This document shows positions 1 to 11,600 of a stretch of DNA of 64,000 nt, piece by piece. Positions within the stretch are counted from its first letter, which is position 1. Each line of letters begins with the position of its first letter. The stretch covers positions 2,976,001 to 3,040,000 of the forward strand of contig JAHWDD010000006.1 in the NCBI GenBank assembly GCA_023897205.1, read 5' to 3'. Position numbers and translations under genes: made by a program. The notes beneath the pieces were generated by a model, which ran no database searches, was not told the DNA's origin, and was given only the letters and a program-made list of their open reading frames with translations. The stretch is from Exophiala sp. HKRS030. Lineage: Eukaryota; Ascomycota; Eurotiomycetes; Chaetothyriales; Herpotrichiellaceae.

Positions 1-1238
1 CCTTGATCTTTCTTCCGGGAATCGGCATCTCGCTGTTTCCATGCTCTTCGAATATCCTCGGCATTCGCTAGCAGATCCTCCTCGGTGACATGGTCGTAGA
101 TGGACTGGATGACACTTTCGTAGGTTGTCACATGGTTCGCCTCGGTCTTGTCGTCCCTAAAACGGTGGAAACGCCATCGTCTCCCTTCGCCAGGCCCGTC
201 GACACCATTGTGTGCGCCACCATTATGCGTGCCGTTCGTCTGAGCTAGGGGTTCTTGAAAGCACTCGACGATTGAATCTTGTATCTTCCGATCTAATGAC
301 TTCCATTCTTCCCACTCTGCAGGCTCGACGTACAATTCATCCACAAAAGCGTACTTATCACCACCATGGTTGATGTACAGGCCAAAACGTTGCGGGAAAG
401 CGTGGTAGTCCGGTGGTCGCGATTGATCAGGTTCGTCGGGACTGGGTTCGTAGAGGGCCCAATCGATGTGTAGGAGGAAATCGACGGTGTTGTCAGAAGG
501 AGGTTTCCATTTAAGAATATGCTCATCAGTGCCGGACTTGTAGGGTGTGTTCTTGCATGTGAAGATGAGACCATCGTTACCATGAAGCTGTTTGACGCGA
601 GGGATGATATCTTTGAACATTTTCTCCAACCCGTAGCTGAACTCGGTGGATTTGTCTTCGACGACAAAAGGCCGTTCTATACCCGGATTCGCCTTGAAGA
701 GCGCTTTGTACGGTTCCAGAACATGGGATTTGAAGTACGCCAGGCGTTTGTCCAACGGCCGATTCATCAGCGGCTTGTTATCGAGCACGAGACAATCGAA
801 GACAAGATACTTGATGACCGAAGGCCGATCAGGGTATCGATCCTCCACCAATTCCCCATCCAGAATGGTGCCCGTATGGAACTGCTGCATCGTCTTGTCC
901 TCATGGTGCGGGAAATGCAACCCACTGACATAATAATAGTCATTCTTCCGATCAATCAGGTAATGGATCCCTCGTCCCTCGTCTTCGCTCAGATACATGA
1001 GATAGCGCAGCCCATCCGTCTTCTCGCAGACATAGTAGTCTTGGTTCTTGAGTTCCTGCAGATGTTTCGCCGCGAACGAGACGGGTTGCGCACCGGGGAA
1101 TGATCTGCTGTTGCGGCCCAGCAGAGCGGCGACTTCGTTCTGGAAGTCGAATTGCAGCTGTGCGCCCGCCCAGATGCCCCCGACCCGGATGATCAGCGAG
1201 TTTGGATCGATTTGCGGTTCGCGGATGTTGTGCGCCAT
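1..1238 (-). CDS. CEG1: mRNA guanylyltransferase (capping enzyme alpha subunit), 3' end outside window
   Basis: Transfers GMP from GTP to the 5' diphosphate end of nascent nuclear mRNA, the second step of cap synthesis. The frame is open on the minus strand from ATG at 1238 to the left edge (412 codons, no intron needed), so the C-terminus is missing. Nucleotidyltransferase motifs appear in order: I, EKTDG with the GMP-accepting Lys73; III, ILDGELV; IIIa, YLVFDCLVLD; IV, DGLIF; V, LKWKPP. The C-terminal part (around FGLYINHGGDKYAFVDELYV) is the OB-fold region. The ATG is preceded by a G-rich stretch at 1268-1290. The cap N7-methyltransferase lies in the same window at 27.5-29.4 kb. Identity is very secure from the motif set; the symbol follows the yeast name. 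Confidence 0.95.
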   Translation of the reverse strand, partial: MAHNIREPQIDPNSLIIRVGGIWAGAQLQFDFQNEVAALLGRNSRSFPGAQPVSFAAKHLQELKNQDYYVCEKTDGLRYLMYLSEDEGRGIHYLIDRKNDYYYVSGLHFPHHEDKTMQQFHTGTILDGELVEDRYPDRPSVIKYLVFDCLVLDNKPLMNRPLDKRLAYFKSHVLEPYKALFKANPGIERPFVVEDKSTEFSYGLEKMFKDIIPRVKQLHGNDGLIFTCKNTPYKSGTDEHILKWKPPSDNTVDFLLHIDWALYEPSPDEPDQSRPPDYHAFPQRFGLYINHGGDKYAFVDELYVEPAEWEEWKSLDRKIQDSIVECFQEPLAQTNGTHNGGAHNGVDGPGEGRRWRFHRFRDDKTEANHVTTYESVIQSIYDHVTEEDLLANAEDIRRAWKQRDADSRKKDQ

Positions 1239-2028
1239 CGTCGGGTCTTTGTATGTGTTTGAGGAGAGGGGAGGGGAGGGGAGGGATGGGATGTATGGTA
1301 GGAACTCAGCAGTGAGGCTGAACTTGTGTGAGGGGGGCATCGTCAGAGACGTCTGCGGATTGAGTGTTGGAAGTGATCGGTTCCGGTGTTTTGGTATCTG
1401 CTTTTGCTGATGAAACAGGTTGTCAAAGAGAAAGATCTGGTCTTATATCACGGGCACGGGTATGCGCATGCACGGGCTGGTCGACTTCAAAGACAGTTTT
1501 GGAGATGGTTGACATCCCGCAGGCAGCCTTGGCTGATGACTCAGCGCCCAATCTGTTGTTGGTGTTTTTGAGGCGAGGCTTCACGAATGTAGCAAATCAT
1601 TCAACTTGTATATTTAGAATGTGCTACGATGACCCGCCTTTTCGTACGAGAAATGTACGAGGACAGTCTTGAAGTCTATGGAAATTACAAGTTGATCTCT
1701 CTATTGCTTTTCCAGACCAGTCAAGGCCTCTCATTTCACAACGAAACTGAACCACCTTTTCCTCCATCAGAAAACCTCCATGTGAAGACCGACCCGTACA
1801 CCCGTCACGAACATCCTGTCCCGTGGAAGAAGTGGCACTCTGTGCATTCCGCGAGTGGCTCCAGAAGACCATGTTCGTAATGTCGAATAGCGTGCACGAT
1901 TGACTTGGTGTCCCAGTATCCATGTCTCTCCCGCACCACATTGCCAAAACCCGTTGTTAATCATCAGTCTCATTGCGTTCGTTAATTTTATTTGCATTGT
2001 TGCAGGCCATGTCGAATCATGGCGACAG
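1239..2028. other. intergenic region, promoter of the guanylyltransferase gene
   Basis: No gene is supported. It holds the upstream region of the guanylyltransferase gene, including a G-tract cluster at 1268-1290, and the 3' flank of the methyltransferase gene. Short frames here lack codon structure or family similarity. Confidence 0.6.
1268..1290 (+). repeat. G-tract cluster with G-quadruplex pattern
   Basis: Three G4 tracts and two G3 tracts are separated by loops of one or two bases, 30-52 bp upstream of the guanylyltransferase ATG. The G-rich strand is the template strand of that gene. The pattern fits the usual G3+ N1-7 quadruplex rule; folding is inferred. Confidence 0.6.
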
Positions 2029-3082
2029 CTACTTCGGACCAAGAGGCTTCCTGCCATACACAACGTAGCTAAATGGCACCGTCAGCTTAAGATAGGACTT
2101 TGAGGATGAATAACAAATTTACTCACATTGGCCAGTAGGCATGGATTTTGGGATTTTGGATATCCAGCCGAGAGGAAGCGAGCAGAAGTTCGAATTCTTC
2201 CACACTCATTCCCAGTACCATAGTACACAAACGTGCACAGAATCCGTGTAGGCCATCAAGGGTGTTGAACATGTTCCACTGGCCCAATCTCTTCAGAGCC
2301 TTGTCCTTTGGCCAGTGGTTCTGGGGCCATTTGTACTTGATCTCCTTGACCTCGACGAAGCCAGTCTGTTCCATGAATTCCTTATAGTTGGCGGCCCAGC
2401 CTCCGTCTCGACCTATCTTGTGAAAGGCTTTCACCAAAGCGTCGTTCAATTGCTCGTAGGGAGTGCCTTTCATCGTGCCATCATCGGATGTGACAGGAAA
2501 TGAAAAGTCTTGCAATTCAAACCAGCCGCCTGGTTGGAGAGAATCATACACGTCTCGGAAAAGACGTAGAGGGTCGCCCAGTGATCCCGCAAGCATCCTT
2601 CCGTGCACCAGATCGAACTTTTGTGAAAAGGACCAAGGTTGCTCGAAGTCATCAACCTCGAACCTGCAGTTTGGTGGTACGTAGGCAGGCTGGATGGGGC
2701 TCAAGTCTGTGCCGAGAACGGTGGATTGGGCGAATTCATCGGCGAAGTCGATTGCCCAAATGCCTGTTCCCGTGCCGATGTCGAGAACGTTGAGGGAACC
2801 AGAAGATGAAGAAGTAATAGGGCAAGCTAGGAGTTTGCGATTCATTGTTTGGAGGAAGATCTCATGTTGCATGTCGAGTCTTTCCTGCTCCCTCTCATCT
2901 TCGGGCATGAAATAAAGGCCATCCTTGTACTTGTGATAACCTCGTCCATTCTCCGAGACGCTCTGAAAGAGACTCGACCTGAGACTCTCGGCATCGGAAA
3001 CGGACAAGTCGTCGCCCAGAGCCGAATCTCTGTCGCTGAAATGCTCTGCTTCAATATATCCCGTATGTTCCTCAGAAGTCAT
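2029..3082 (-). CDS. LaeA-like SAM-dependent methyltransferase
   Basis: Class I SAM methyltransferase of the LaeA/Lae1-like family that is expanded in filamentous fungi; some members regulate secondary metabolism, most have unknown substrates. Exons are 3082-2127 and 2068-2029, giving 331 aa. The 58-nt intron has donor GTGAGT, branch CTGAC and acceptor TTTAG. Without it the protein would stop right after AYWPM; with it the end becomes IYVVYGRKPLGPK, the typical C-terminus of the family. Motif I (NVLDIGTGTG) is at residues 98-107, followed by an acidic residue in GTDLSP and by the post-I FDLVHGRML. An acidic, Ser-rich N-terminus of about 45 residues precedes the fold. It is transcribed divergently from the P450 at 4517, which hints at co-regulation. 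It is probably one of the many LaeA-like paralogues rather than LaeA itself. Confidence 0.88.
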
Positions 3083-4516
3083 GGTTGCTGCTTATGGAAG
3101 GTTGAATCATGCTTTTCAACCCCGGGGAGACCAATTGTCGATATTTCACCTCGTTTGACTGTAACACAGCCAAACTCGAGATGAAAACCCTGCACGTCAA
3201 CAAGTGAACCAAATGTCTGAGAATTGATGGGAAGCCAATCAGACAGGTTGGAAAGGGTGGGTGCCATCTTGCGACAGACACAGATTGGAGGTACGGGACG
3301 TGCCTCGTGTGGCACCGAAACGGTTTCCAGATGTGCAGGACTAGTTAGCCAACGTGGTTTGAGGACAGAGTGGTTCCTGTGTGGCTCCTACGCGGTGGTG
3401 TGCGGTGGTGTGCGGCCGGATGCGGTAGTATGCAGGTGATGATAAAAGCTGTCGTGGCCATTGGGCTTCTCAAGTGGACCTCACACAAGCTCCTTGAGCG
3501 GAATCAACTTACCCGGCGCCGCTCTTGAGTCTTGCATTGGCTCTGAGCACTTCCAGCTTGACTGAAGAATTCAGGCATTGGAAATCGCCAGCATGATAAT
3601 TGATCGCTTGGAAGAGACCATGTCGTGTTCCGATGCGCGCCCAGAAACCAGCAGCACTTCTGCTTGTTCGCCTTTTATCAGGCTATGCTGGCTGCTGTCT
3701 CATACCACTTCGCCGACCACTTCGGTATTTCTCTGGAGTCTGAATATGTGGTTACATGCGTTGGTTTATGACGATCAGCTCGGCGGCTAACCCACCAGCT
3801 CCTCACGCTATGTTCCCTGCGCCAATTAACCTCTGCATCACGATGGATCAGACAGTCCCAATTCAGTCAACGCCGTCTCCACGACCTCCAGCACATTCGT
3901 GAATTGTCATCATCGTTCGCTTCGATTGATTTCAAGTTGGTGGAATGGCCTGGCAGACGTTTTTTGACGACGTGTCATGATTCAGGTCGTTATGTCCTAG
4001 GTACTCGGCCTGCATAAACCTTCCCCATCCTAATCATCCTTTGCGAATGTTTTCATGTTGACGACAAGACGGTCCTTTTAACCGATTTGGTCTAGAGGAG
4101 GTCAGGTTGCATACGGGCGTTTTTAGGTCTAGCATTGGACTACTTCCGTTGATCCACAGGCTGAAGACTCACGCACTTCGCCTACAACTTCATTGGATCA
4201 TGAATCCTGCAAGTTTTCTTCTTCACCACAAACTGGAAACACTTCACTGCTTTATCCTAGGCGATTGACTTAGCCAGCATGTTCTTCACACAAGCCGGGC
4301 ATAACCCCAGGAATGGGTAGAAGCTATCTTCCCACGAGCACACAATATCTTCGGATAATTGACATGCCTCGCACTTCTGACCTCCAAAGGATGAAAGGTA
4401 CTTGGTAACTCTTTCACTTTCCTTTTCTACCTTTTCTTTGCTCGTATATAGGTACAGTATTGTCCTGCCAATCGGGAGTGACCCAAATCTTTGTCTTACC
4501 GCCACATCCACAAGCC
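3083..4516. other. intergenic region, divergent promoter of methyltransferase and P450
   Basis: These 1.43 kb separate the start codons of two divergent genes. Only short unsupported frames occur. A TATATA box at 4445-4450 serves the P450 side. A short GTGGTGTGCGGTGG-type direct repeat lies near 3392-3415. Confidence 0.55.
4445..4450 (+). promoter_or_regulatory. TATA-like box of the P450 gene
   Basis: TATATA lies 67 bp upstream of the P450 ATG, a plausible core promoter distance for a fungal gene with a short leader. Assigned from position only. Confidence 0.4.
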
Positions 4517-6283
4517 ATGTCTTTCCTGTATTCGAGTCTGGCCACTGCCGCCACAGCATGGGTCGTCTATCTCTTCGGCCTTGTTATCTACCGCCTCTAC
4601 TTTCATCCACTGGCCAAGTTTCCTGGGCCAAAATACGCGGCTTTGAGTCGCTGGCATGAATATTACTATGATGTCCATCTACAGGGAAAATTCATCTTCC
4701 ATATCAAAGCCCTGCATGAGAAATACGGTAAGTGAAACTAGACAAAAGGAACACGACGGAAGTTCAACCAAGCTCTGAACCTAACCTTTTTGCGTACACA
4801 TTGCAGGGCCAATTGTGAGAATCACCCCTGACGAGGTGCACATCCTTGACTCGGCCTTCTGGGAAACAGTCTACACCAAGGCAGGTAGAGTCGACAAGTA
4901 TGACAAGTTCTCGGCACGATTCGGAAATGAGAATTCCATCCTGAGCACTGCTCCATCCGAAGTTCATCGAATTCGGCGGGAAGCACTGAATCCTTTCTTT
5001 TCAAGGAAGAGGATCGCTAGTCTGCAGGGGGTCATTCGTCAAAAGCTCAGTATCTTGATTGGCAAGATCCAAGAGCAAAAAGGTACCGGCAGTGCTCTGA
5101 CAATTAGTCGCGGCTATATGGCGTTCGCCGAAGACGTCATTATGCAGTACTGTTTTGCTCACGACTACAATGGTCTTGAGACACCTGAATGGAAGCCAAT
5201 CTTGCATGACCCATTCCAGGCGGTCAGCATCAGTGGCAACATGGCACTTCAGTTTCCTTTGTTTCCCAAGTTCTTGAACACTCTGCCGCAAAGCTGGCTA
5301 GTCAAGCTCGAACCGCTATACGCACTTGTTTTCCAGATGCAAGGAGTGAGTCTTCATCATGACCAAGTATTTGTGCATTGCCATTGACCCGAAACACAGG
5401 ACTTTGCCAAGCAGATCGTCAACTTGAAGGCAGGCAAGATTGATGCGCTAGCTGCAGAAGCAGGGCGCACAACAGTGTTCTCCGAATTGCTCCATGGTGA
5501 CCTTGCTCCGGAGCATAAGACCGACATTCGCCTGCAAGATGAAGCACAGCTGATCATAGGAGCTGGACTCCTCACCACCGGTTGGACATTGAGTGTCGCC
5601 ACGTTCTATCTTCTGAGCAACCCAGAAGTCCTCGCACGGCTCCGTAAAGAACTCAAGGAGGCGATCCCTGATGTCAATGAGTCAGATCTAGTCAGTGGTC
5701 TAGAATGGACGGAACTGGAGAAACTTCCCTACCTTTCAGCCGTGATCAAGGAAGCTATTAGGCTGTCCTATTCTACAACTGCACGTAATGCTCGTCTCTT
5801 CCACAAACCTCTTCAGTATCGTGAGTGGTCAATTCCTGCAAGGACACCAATCTCAATGACAATCCCTTTTCTCAACCACGACGAAGAGATATTCCCCAAT
5901 TCGACTTCGTTTGTGCCCGAACGGTGGCTTGGAGCACCAAAGGCCAAGGACGGATCCAGCCTGGACCGCTATTATGTGGGATTTGGCAAAGGCTCAAGAT
6001 CGTGCTTGGGAATCAAGTGAGTTTATGGCTTCCTTCGGGGTTCTCGACCTTGAACTCTCTTGTTTGTCTCCCCCGTGCCACCTGTACTAATGATGTATTC
6101 TCTTAATCTAGCCTTGCACATGCCGAACTTTACTTGGCACTTGCTGCCGTCTTCCGCAACTTCGATCTGGAATTGTACGAGACGGATCAGAGTGACGTCG
6201 ACTTGGCTCACGATTTCTTCCTTCCATTTCCCCGACTTGATTCAAAGGGCATCAGGGTCACAGTGAAGCCGACCAAGAGTTGA
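4517..6283 (+). CDS. cytochrome P450 monooxygenase
   Basis: Membrane-anchored heme-thiolate monooxygenase, 512 aa, probably in the ER. Exons are 4517-4727, 4807-5345, 5400-6016 and 6112-6283; all introns are GT-AG (79, 54 and 95 nt) and every phase closes. An N-terminal hydrophobic anchor (about residues 8-27) is followed by the proline-rich hinge [10 protein letters not shown]. The I-helix segment GAGLLTT is at 304-310, the K-helix ExxR is Glu368/Arg371, the PERW motif follows, and the heme loop [10 protein letters not shown] has the iron ligand at Cys452. The N-terminal hinge and overall layout resemble the fungal trichodiene-oxygenase/CYP58-like group, but the substrate cannot be read from sequence. 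It faces a LaeA-like methyltransferase across a shared 1.4-kb promoter, with no terpene cyclase, PKS or NRPS nearby. Confidence 0.93.
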
Positions 6284-6967
6284 TGATAGGGATGTAAGCT
6301 TGAGTTTCGATAGGTGTTGGGGCAAAGATTATCCATATCTGTCTTAGATGGGGAGGGAATTGCGATAGGTCACGCCGTGGTGTCTGACATTGACAGTTGT
6401 GCGTGGCAGAATGCCAAATCTTCAAATCAAGGAGACAGTGCAGCGAGGGCATAAGCGAAAGGCGGTGGTAATGTCTGTCTCCATGAAGAGCAAATGATCT
6501 TTCATTTTTTTGCTTCATATCAAGGTGCTTATATTCGGCCTATGATGGTTATGACACAGGGTTCTCGATCCTCATCTTGTCCATAGATTATGAGATGACA
6601 AATTGTGCAGCCAACAATATGATGCGCTCTTGATAGAACCGCTCACCTTACACTCATTGACTATTCCCACAAAGCATGGCGACCTCAGGTACCCTAGAGA
6701 CAAGGAAGCTTACCAGACATGGGTATCGCTACTAGATACCTGGGAGTTTAGTCTTCTGTTTCTGAGGAATCTAAGATAGAAATGTTGTAACGCACTGGGA
6801 GAGTTCGACGTTGTTGCGTCATTGGATCACGTGCAATGAGACGACGCGGGAAGAAGGTTGAGGGAGGCCCCATGACCAACTTCATATCGTTACTATCTAC
6901 ATAAACCCTCATACTGCCCGACTTATTCTTAGCACGTTCAACCTAGCCATTAGGGAATCACCAAGTC
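6284..6967. other. intergenic region with CCAAT and E-box motifs
   Basis: No gene seen. An inverted CCAAT (ATTGG, 6821-6825) and an E-box CACGTG (6828-6833) lie about 140 bp upstream of the next ATG and may form its promoter. Confidence 0.5.
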
Positions 6968-8148
6968 ATGGCGTCCTCCTCGCAAGTCCGAGCCACCGTG
7001 GGCATATTGTCGATCGGAGACATGGGCCTGGGCATTGCTCGCTTACTCAAGCATCACGATTACACTGTATACACTGTCGGCAAGGGTAGAAGGTGAAATT
7101 CGAAAGATTCCTCTAACTATACATGACTGAAACCCCCAATAGCAAGCATACTCTCGATCGAATCAAGCATGCCCAGATCACGGCATTAGAGACCGATGAA
7201 GACTTGGTCATCGAATCAGACATTATCCTCGGCATAGTCCCACCAAGAGATGCCATTGCGACAGCCAGGCGAGTGCGCGAGGCATGTCGCTCAGATAAAG
7301 CCATTAAACAACGAAGCGAAAGGAAAGGCACCGCTGTGCTTGGTCAAGCACCCAGTCTGACATATATCGACTTGAACGCCATTTCCCCGCAAAGCGCCAA
7401 AAGTATTGCCCGGCTTTTCAGCCGAGAGTCATCACCACCACCGGCACGAAGGTTGTCCATCACTAGATCTTTCTCATTCCGCAAAAACTCCGAACCTGAA
7501 CTAGAGCCTATCTCAGTCAATTTTCTCGATGGTGGAATCATCGGTGGACCGCCTGCTTTGAAACAGGACAAGACATGGAAAAAGCCATCACTTGTTATTG
7601 CAGGCCCTAAGATCAATGACCTCCTGTCGGAATCATTACTGTCACTGCTAAATGTCAAAATTGTGGGTGATACCATTGGGCCCGCGTCAGCGCTGAAAGC
7701 TTGTTTCGCTTCTCTCACCAAAGGTCTGACTGCACTGTCAGTTTTATCATTTACCACTGCACACACCGCCGGAGTCTTGCCACAGCTTCAGCAGCATCTG
7801 GAGGAGTACAGTCCACATACACTCGCACTCGTGAATTTCGGTCTACCGGGGATGCCACCTAAGGCGTATCGATGGGTTGACGAAATGCGCCAGATTGGCG
7901 AAACATTTACCGAGGAGGGCGGTTTCAACCACGGAGTTGGCGGCGGGCAGATATACGAAGGCATCGCCGACATATACAAATTTATCGCCGACGACACGAT
8001 CTTGGGTGAGGAGAGAGTAGAGAAGCGCAAGCGTGGAACCACGGCCGAGGATGTCGCTGAATGCATAAAAGATGGAATCGCCAAGAAGAAGGGAAAGATA
8101 ACAGATGATAAGACTCTGGATGAAGCATGGAGGGGAAGATGGTCGTAA
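6968..8148 (+). CDS. 6-phosphogluconate dehydrogenase-like NAD(P)-binding protein with DUF1932 C-terminus
   Basis: Member of the 6PGDH/beta-hydroxyacid dehydrogenase superfamily, 376 aa. Exons are 6968-7092 and 7143-8148; the 50-nt intron (GTGAAA...AATAG) restores the Rossmann fold. The N-terminal nucleotide site reads TVGILSIGDMGLGIA, a variant of GxGxxG in which the first glycine is serine. The DIILGIVPP segment follows the second beta-alpha unit. The C-terminal part (IGPASALKACFASLTKG to QIYEG) matches the DUF1932/phosphogluconate dehydrogenase C-terminal domain. A Ser/Arg/Pro-rich insert (around FSRESSPPPARRLSITRSFS) interrupts the middle of the domain. Substrate unknown; an oxidoreductase acting on a small hydroxyacid is the family expectation. 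Confidence 0.82.
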
Positions 8149-8684
8149 GATTCGGGTCCTCCTTTTTCAAAATACAATTTGGCTTTGGGCAACAAAGATG
8201 GTGAGCCTTTAACGAGACTTGAACGATTGCGAGCATGGTGTTGTTGTACAGCTTTGACTCACTCTTAAAGCCTTATGACTGTTTCGTATCTCAGCATCAC
8301 CTAGAATAGCGTATCTATATCGTTAGATCCTACACTACGGCGCAATTGCACTCAGGGTGTCAGCTCAAATGATAGATATCCTTCGTGAGTAGAGGCCAAC
8401 GAGTTTGAACGAGGCTGACGCTATAAACCAATGATGTCATAGTGCGGAGGCCCCAGACTCCCCTTTTCGGCTGTCATCGAGTCTCAGCTTAAAGGACAAA
8501 ACGGCGGCTGGTCAATGCGTTATGGAGTGGACAGTCTGAATTCTTTCGTTGTTTTGTTTCCCTTTTTCATTCTACCACCCGAGCTATGCACACGCAACAA
8601 GAGCTTCATCTCATGTGCTGAGCTTCTACGATCTTTGCAAGCAGGCAATGCCGAGGACGTGCCCTTGAGCGTAAGGAGAGAAAT
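8149..8684. other. intergenic region
   Basis: 3' flank of the dehydrogenase-like gene and promoter of the hydrolase gene. Nothing else recognised. Confidence 0.5.
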
Positions 8685-11600
8685 ATGCCCATCACCACAT
8701 TTGGCGTAGGGGCTGCTGTTACCCCGACCGTTGTCAAGACATATATTTCCCATGTATGCTTCATCCGAGGACTGCCAACTGTTCAGTCACAATTCTGACG
8801 CTGCTGCAGTATGCTCAACGAAAACGCCGACACGAAAAGCCTACAGCTCACATCTCCTACGACGAAGGCCTGCATCTGATCCGATCCTTCCTTGAATATG
8901 CCTCGCACCACACAGTGGAAGACTTACAAGCCTTCACCGCACAATGGGTACCCAATCCATCATGGGTACGCATTGAAAATGTCACGATCCCCACTGTCCA
9001 CGTTACAAAGGCCGCAGACATCATAATCCAGCAATTGGGTGAGGCTGGCGTGAAGCAAGTCGGTGGAAGCAAGTGGTGGCAATGGCGACCGAAAGATGCC
9101 GAGCTGAAGGGTGAATGGGTTGAGATGAGAGCTCACTACAACGAACAGAAGAGAAAAGGAGGCAAAAGCAGACGGGTCATGCTGTATATTCATGGCGGTG
9201 CATATTTCTTCGGCAGCGTCGACGAACACAGGTACCAAATACAGCGGCATGCTCGGAAACTCAAGGCTCGAGTCTTTGCTCCAAGATACCGTCTTGCGCC
9301 GCAATTTCCTTTCCCCTGCGGGCTCCAGGACTGTTTCGCGGCATACTTCTACCTTCTCAGCATACACGATCCAACCGAGATCATCCTCGCAGGAGACTCG
9401 GCGGGTGGTGGCATGGTGATGTCTATACTATGCATGCTTCGAGACAGTGGCTCGCCGTTGCCGGCCGCAGCTATCTTGATTTCGCCTTGGGTTGATCTAA
9501 CGCATTCGTTTCCAAGCCTGGTAGGCTCCAGCGAATTCGACTATATTCCCTCGCACGGGTTCATGCAGAAGCCTTCTCAGTCATGGCCACCGCCGACAGA
9601 TGACGAGATCAAAACTATACGTGAGGCTGCGAGTGGGAAATCAAGCTCGAAAGTAGAACCAGCAAACGCCGTATCTGAAGAACGTCTGGCCGAGAAAGTA
9701 GGAGACCATAGGGCTGAGCCATTCCCAAGTCTTACGGTTCCTTCTCAGACTACTACATCGGTCGAGCCTGGTCCTCAACTCCCATTGACTGTTGAGCTTG
9801 ATGGCAAAATAGTCACTCTTAAAGAGCAGATCCAAATGTACACCACTAATCAACTTCTGGCACACCCGCTAGTGTCTCCCATCTTGCAGCCATCGCTGGG
9901 TGGCCTTCCACCACTACTGATTCTGACTGGTGGAGGTGAGGTCCTTCGCGACGAACAAATTTATCTTGCTCACAAAGCCGCAAACCCCTCGAAATATCCT
10001 TTAGGACGAACATACAGGGAGGCATACGATCCAGATGATATTATTCTACGCAAATACCGGCCGACTCCAGTTCAACTACAAGTATGGGAGGACTTGTGTC
10101 ATGTTGCACCCACACTTTCCTTTACTCGACCTGCAAAATATATGTATAGATCAATTGCACAGTTCGGAGCTTGGGCATTAGCAAGGGCTCAGAGGCGCGC
10201 CATAGAAATTGTCGATGATGATAGTATTTCTATCATTTCATCACAATCCGATAGTGAAGACGATAATGAGACTCGGTCATCTAGCGACAGTTTGGCCGGA
10301 CAGAAATTGGACCCACACAAACCCACTGGAAGCGTTGGCCGAGCTGGGGATGCCATTCCAGCTTTCGAGAACAACATGATCAGGCAGCGTATTGATCGAT
10401 ATGGGAGACTCTATCCATTGGCTGATGCATCAAGTCTTCCAGCATTACAGATGAAACCAGAAGATGTTGGTGTTGTGAAGCCTGGACCGGTGCGGAATTG
10501 GCTAAAAGCGAAGAAAGAATGGGACACCAAATACGCCAGCACGAGAAGGAAGGTCCAGAAAGAACGGATTAGAGCATTAGCAAGTGGTAACATAAGGCCT
10601 TTTGATATTGGAGAGCATCCTCCACCCAGTGCACTTGCGGGTCGACGCACAGACAAAGACCTCTATGTTAGTAAAAAGCGAAAGAGTTATGGTCTCGCCA
10701 TGTGGAGTATGTGGGGTAGTAAGCACGATGAAGCAACCTTGAAAAGAGAGGAAGAGGCCGTGGAGCAGGAGAGAGAGCAACAGACTGTGGGTGCGACAGA
10801 TGGCCCATCCGATGGAGAACCACCAACGGTTGTGGTAAACAATCAAACAGATATCAATCCTGTTTCAGCGACTCTCAGCCCCGACAGAAGTCGTCATCAA
10901 AGCAGATCTCGTGGTCGCAGTACTAGCAATAGAAGAAGAGCAGGAAGTGATTCGGCGTCTCAGCGTGGTGGTGGTCGTCGACGTACAATCTCGGTCACTG
11001 ATGCCGGCCAGACTCGAGGCCTTGAACCACCGTTACCGACTCACGGAACCACAATCACGGAACAGAACGAATCACAGCCAGAACTGGCCGCTGCTGCCTC
11101 CGAATCTGGCGCGGTTGTCCCACCCACAGTCATCACAGATACTGGTATCGAACCCGGACCTGATTCTCCTGGCCCTACGTCCTCGCTCCTATCTGCTGGA
11201 TTCCTTCCAAAATTCAAAACCGCCGCTCACCTTCGTGACGATTCGGCCGGGACCCATATCGTATCCGATACAGCCAGCGTCATGACTGGACGAAGTGCAA
11301 TAGTTGCCGACGATGCTTCCACGCGTGCAGTCTTCTCTGTCCCTGGTGTGATTCCTATCGAGCAGCAGATTGCAACATCCCGTGCTGGAGATCTGCCACT
11401 CCCTTCCACCAGACCGGGAAGTCCTCTGGCCAATGAGACTAGAAGTATCATGTCTGAAGATTTCGACGCGACCAGTGTCACCCACCACAGCACTCCCTTT
11501 AAACTCACTGGGAACGACACACCACGAAGTCAGCGCAGCTTGGAACGTTTACGCGGTCATCAACAAGACGAAGACATGGGAAGGCTAGAACCACTCCGTA

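Noticed and set aside
519..1103. 194-codon plus-strand frame
   Set aside because: Antisense to the guanylyltransferase gene, whose motifs prove the minus-strand frame; the plus frame has no family features.
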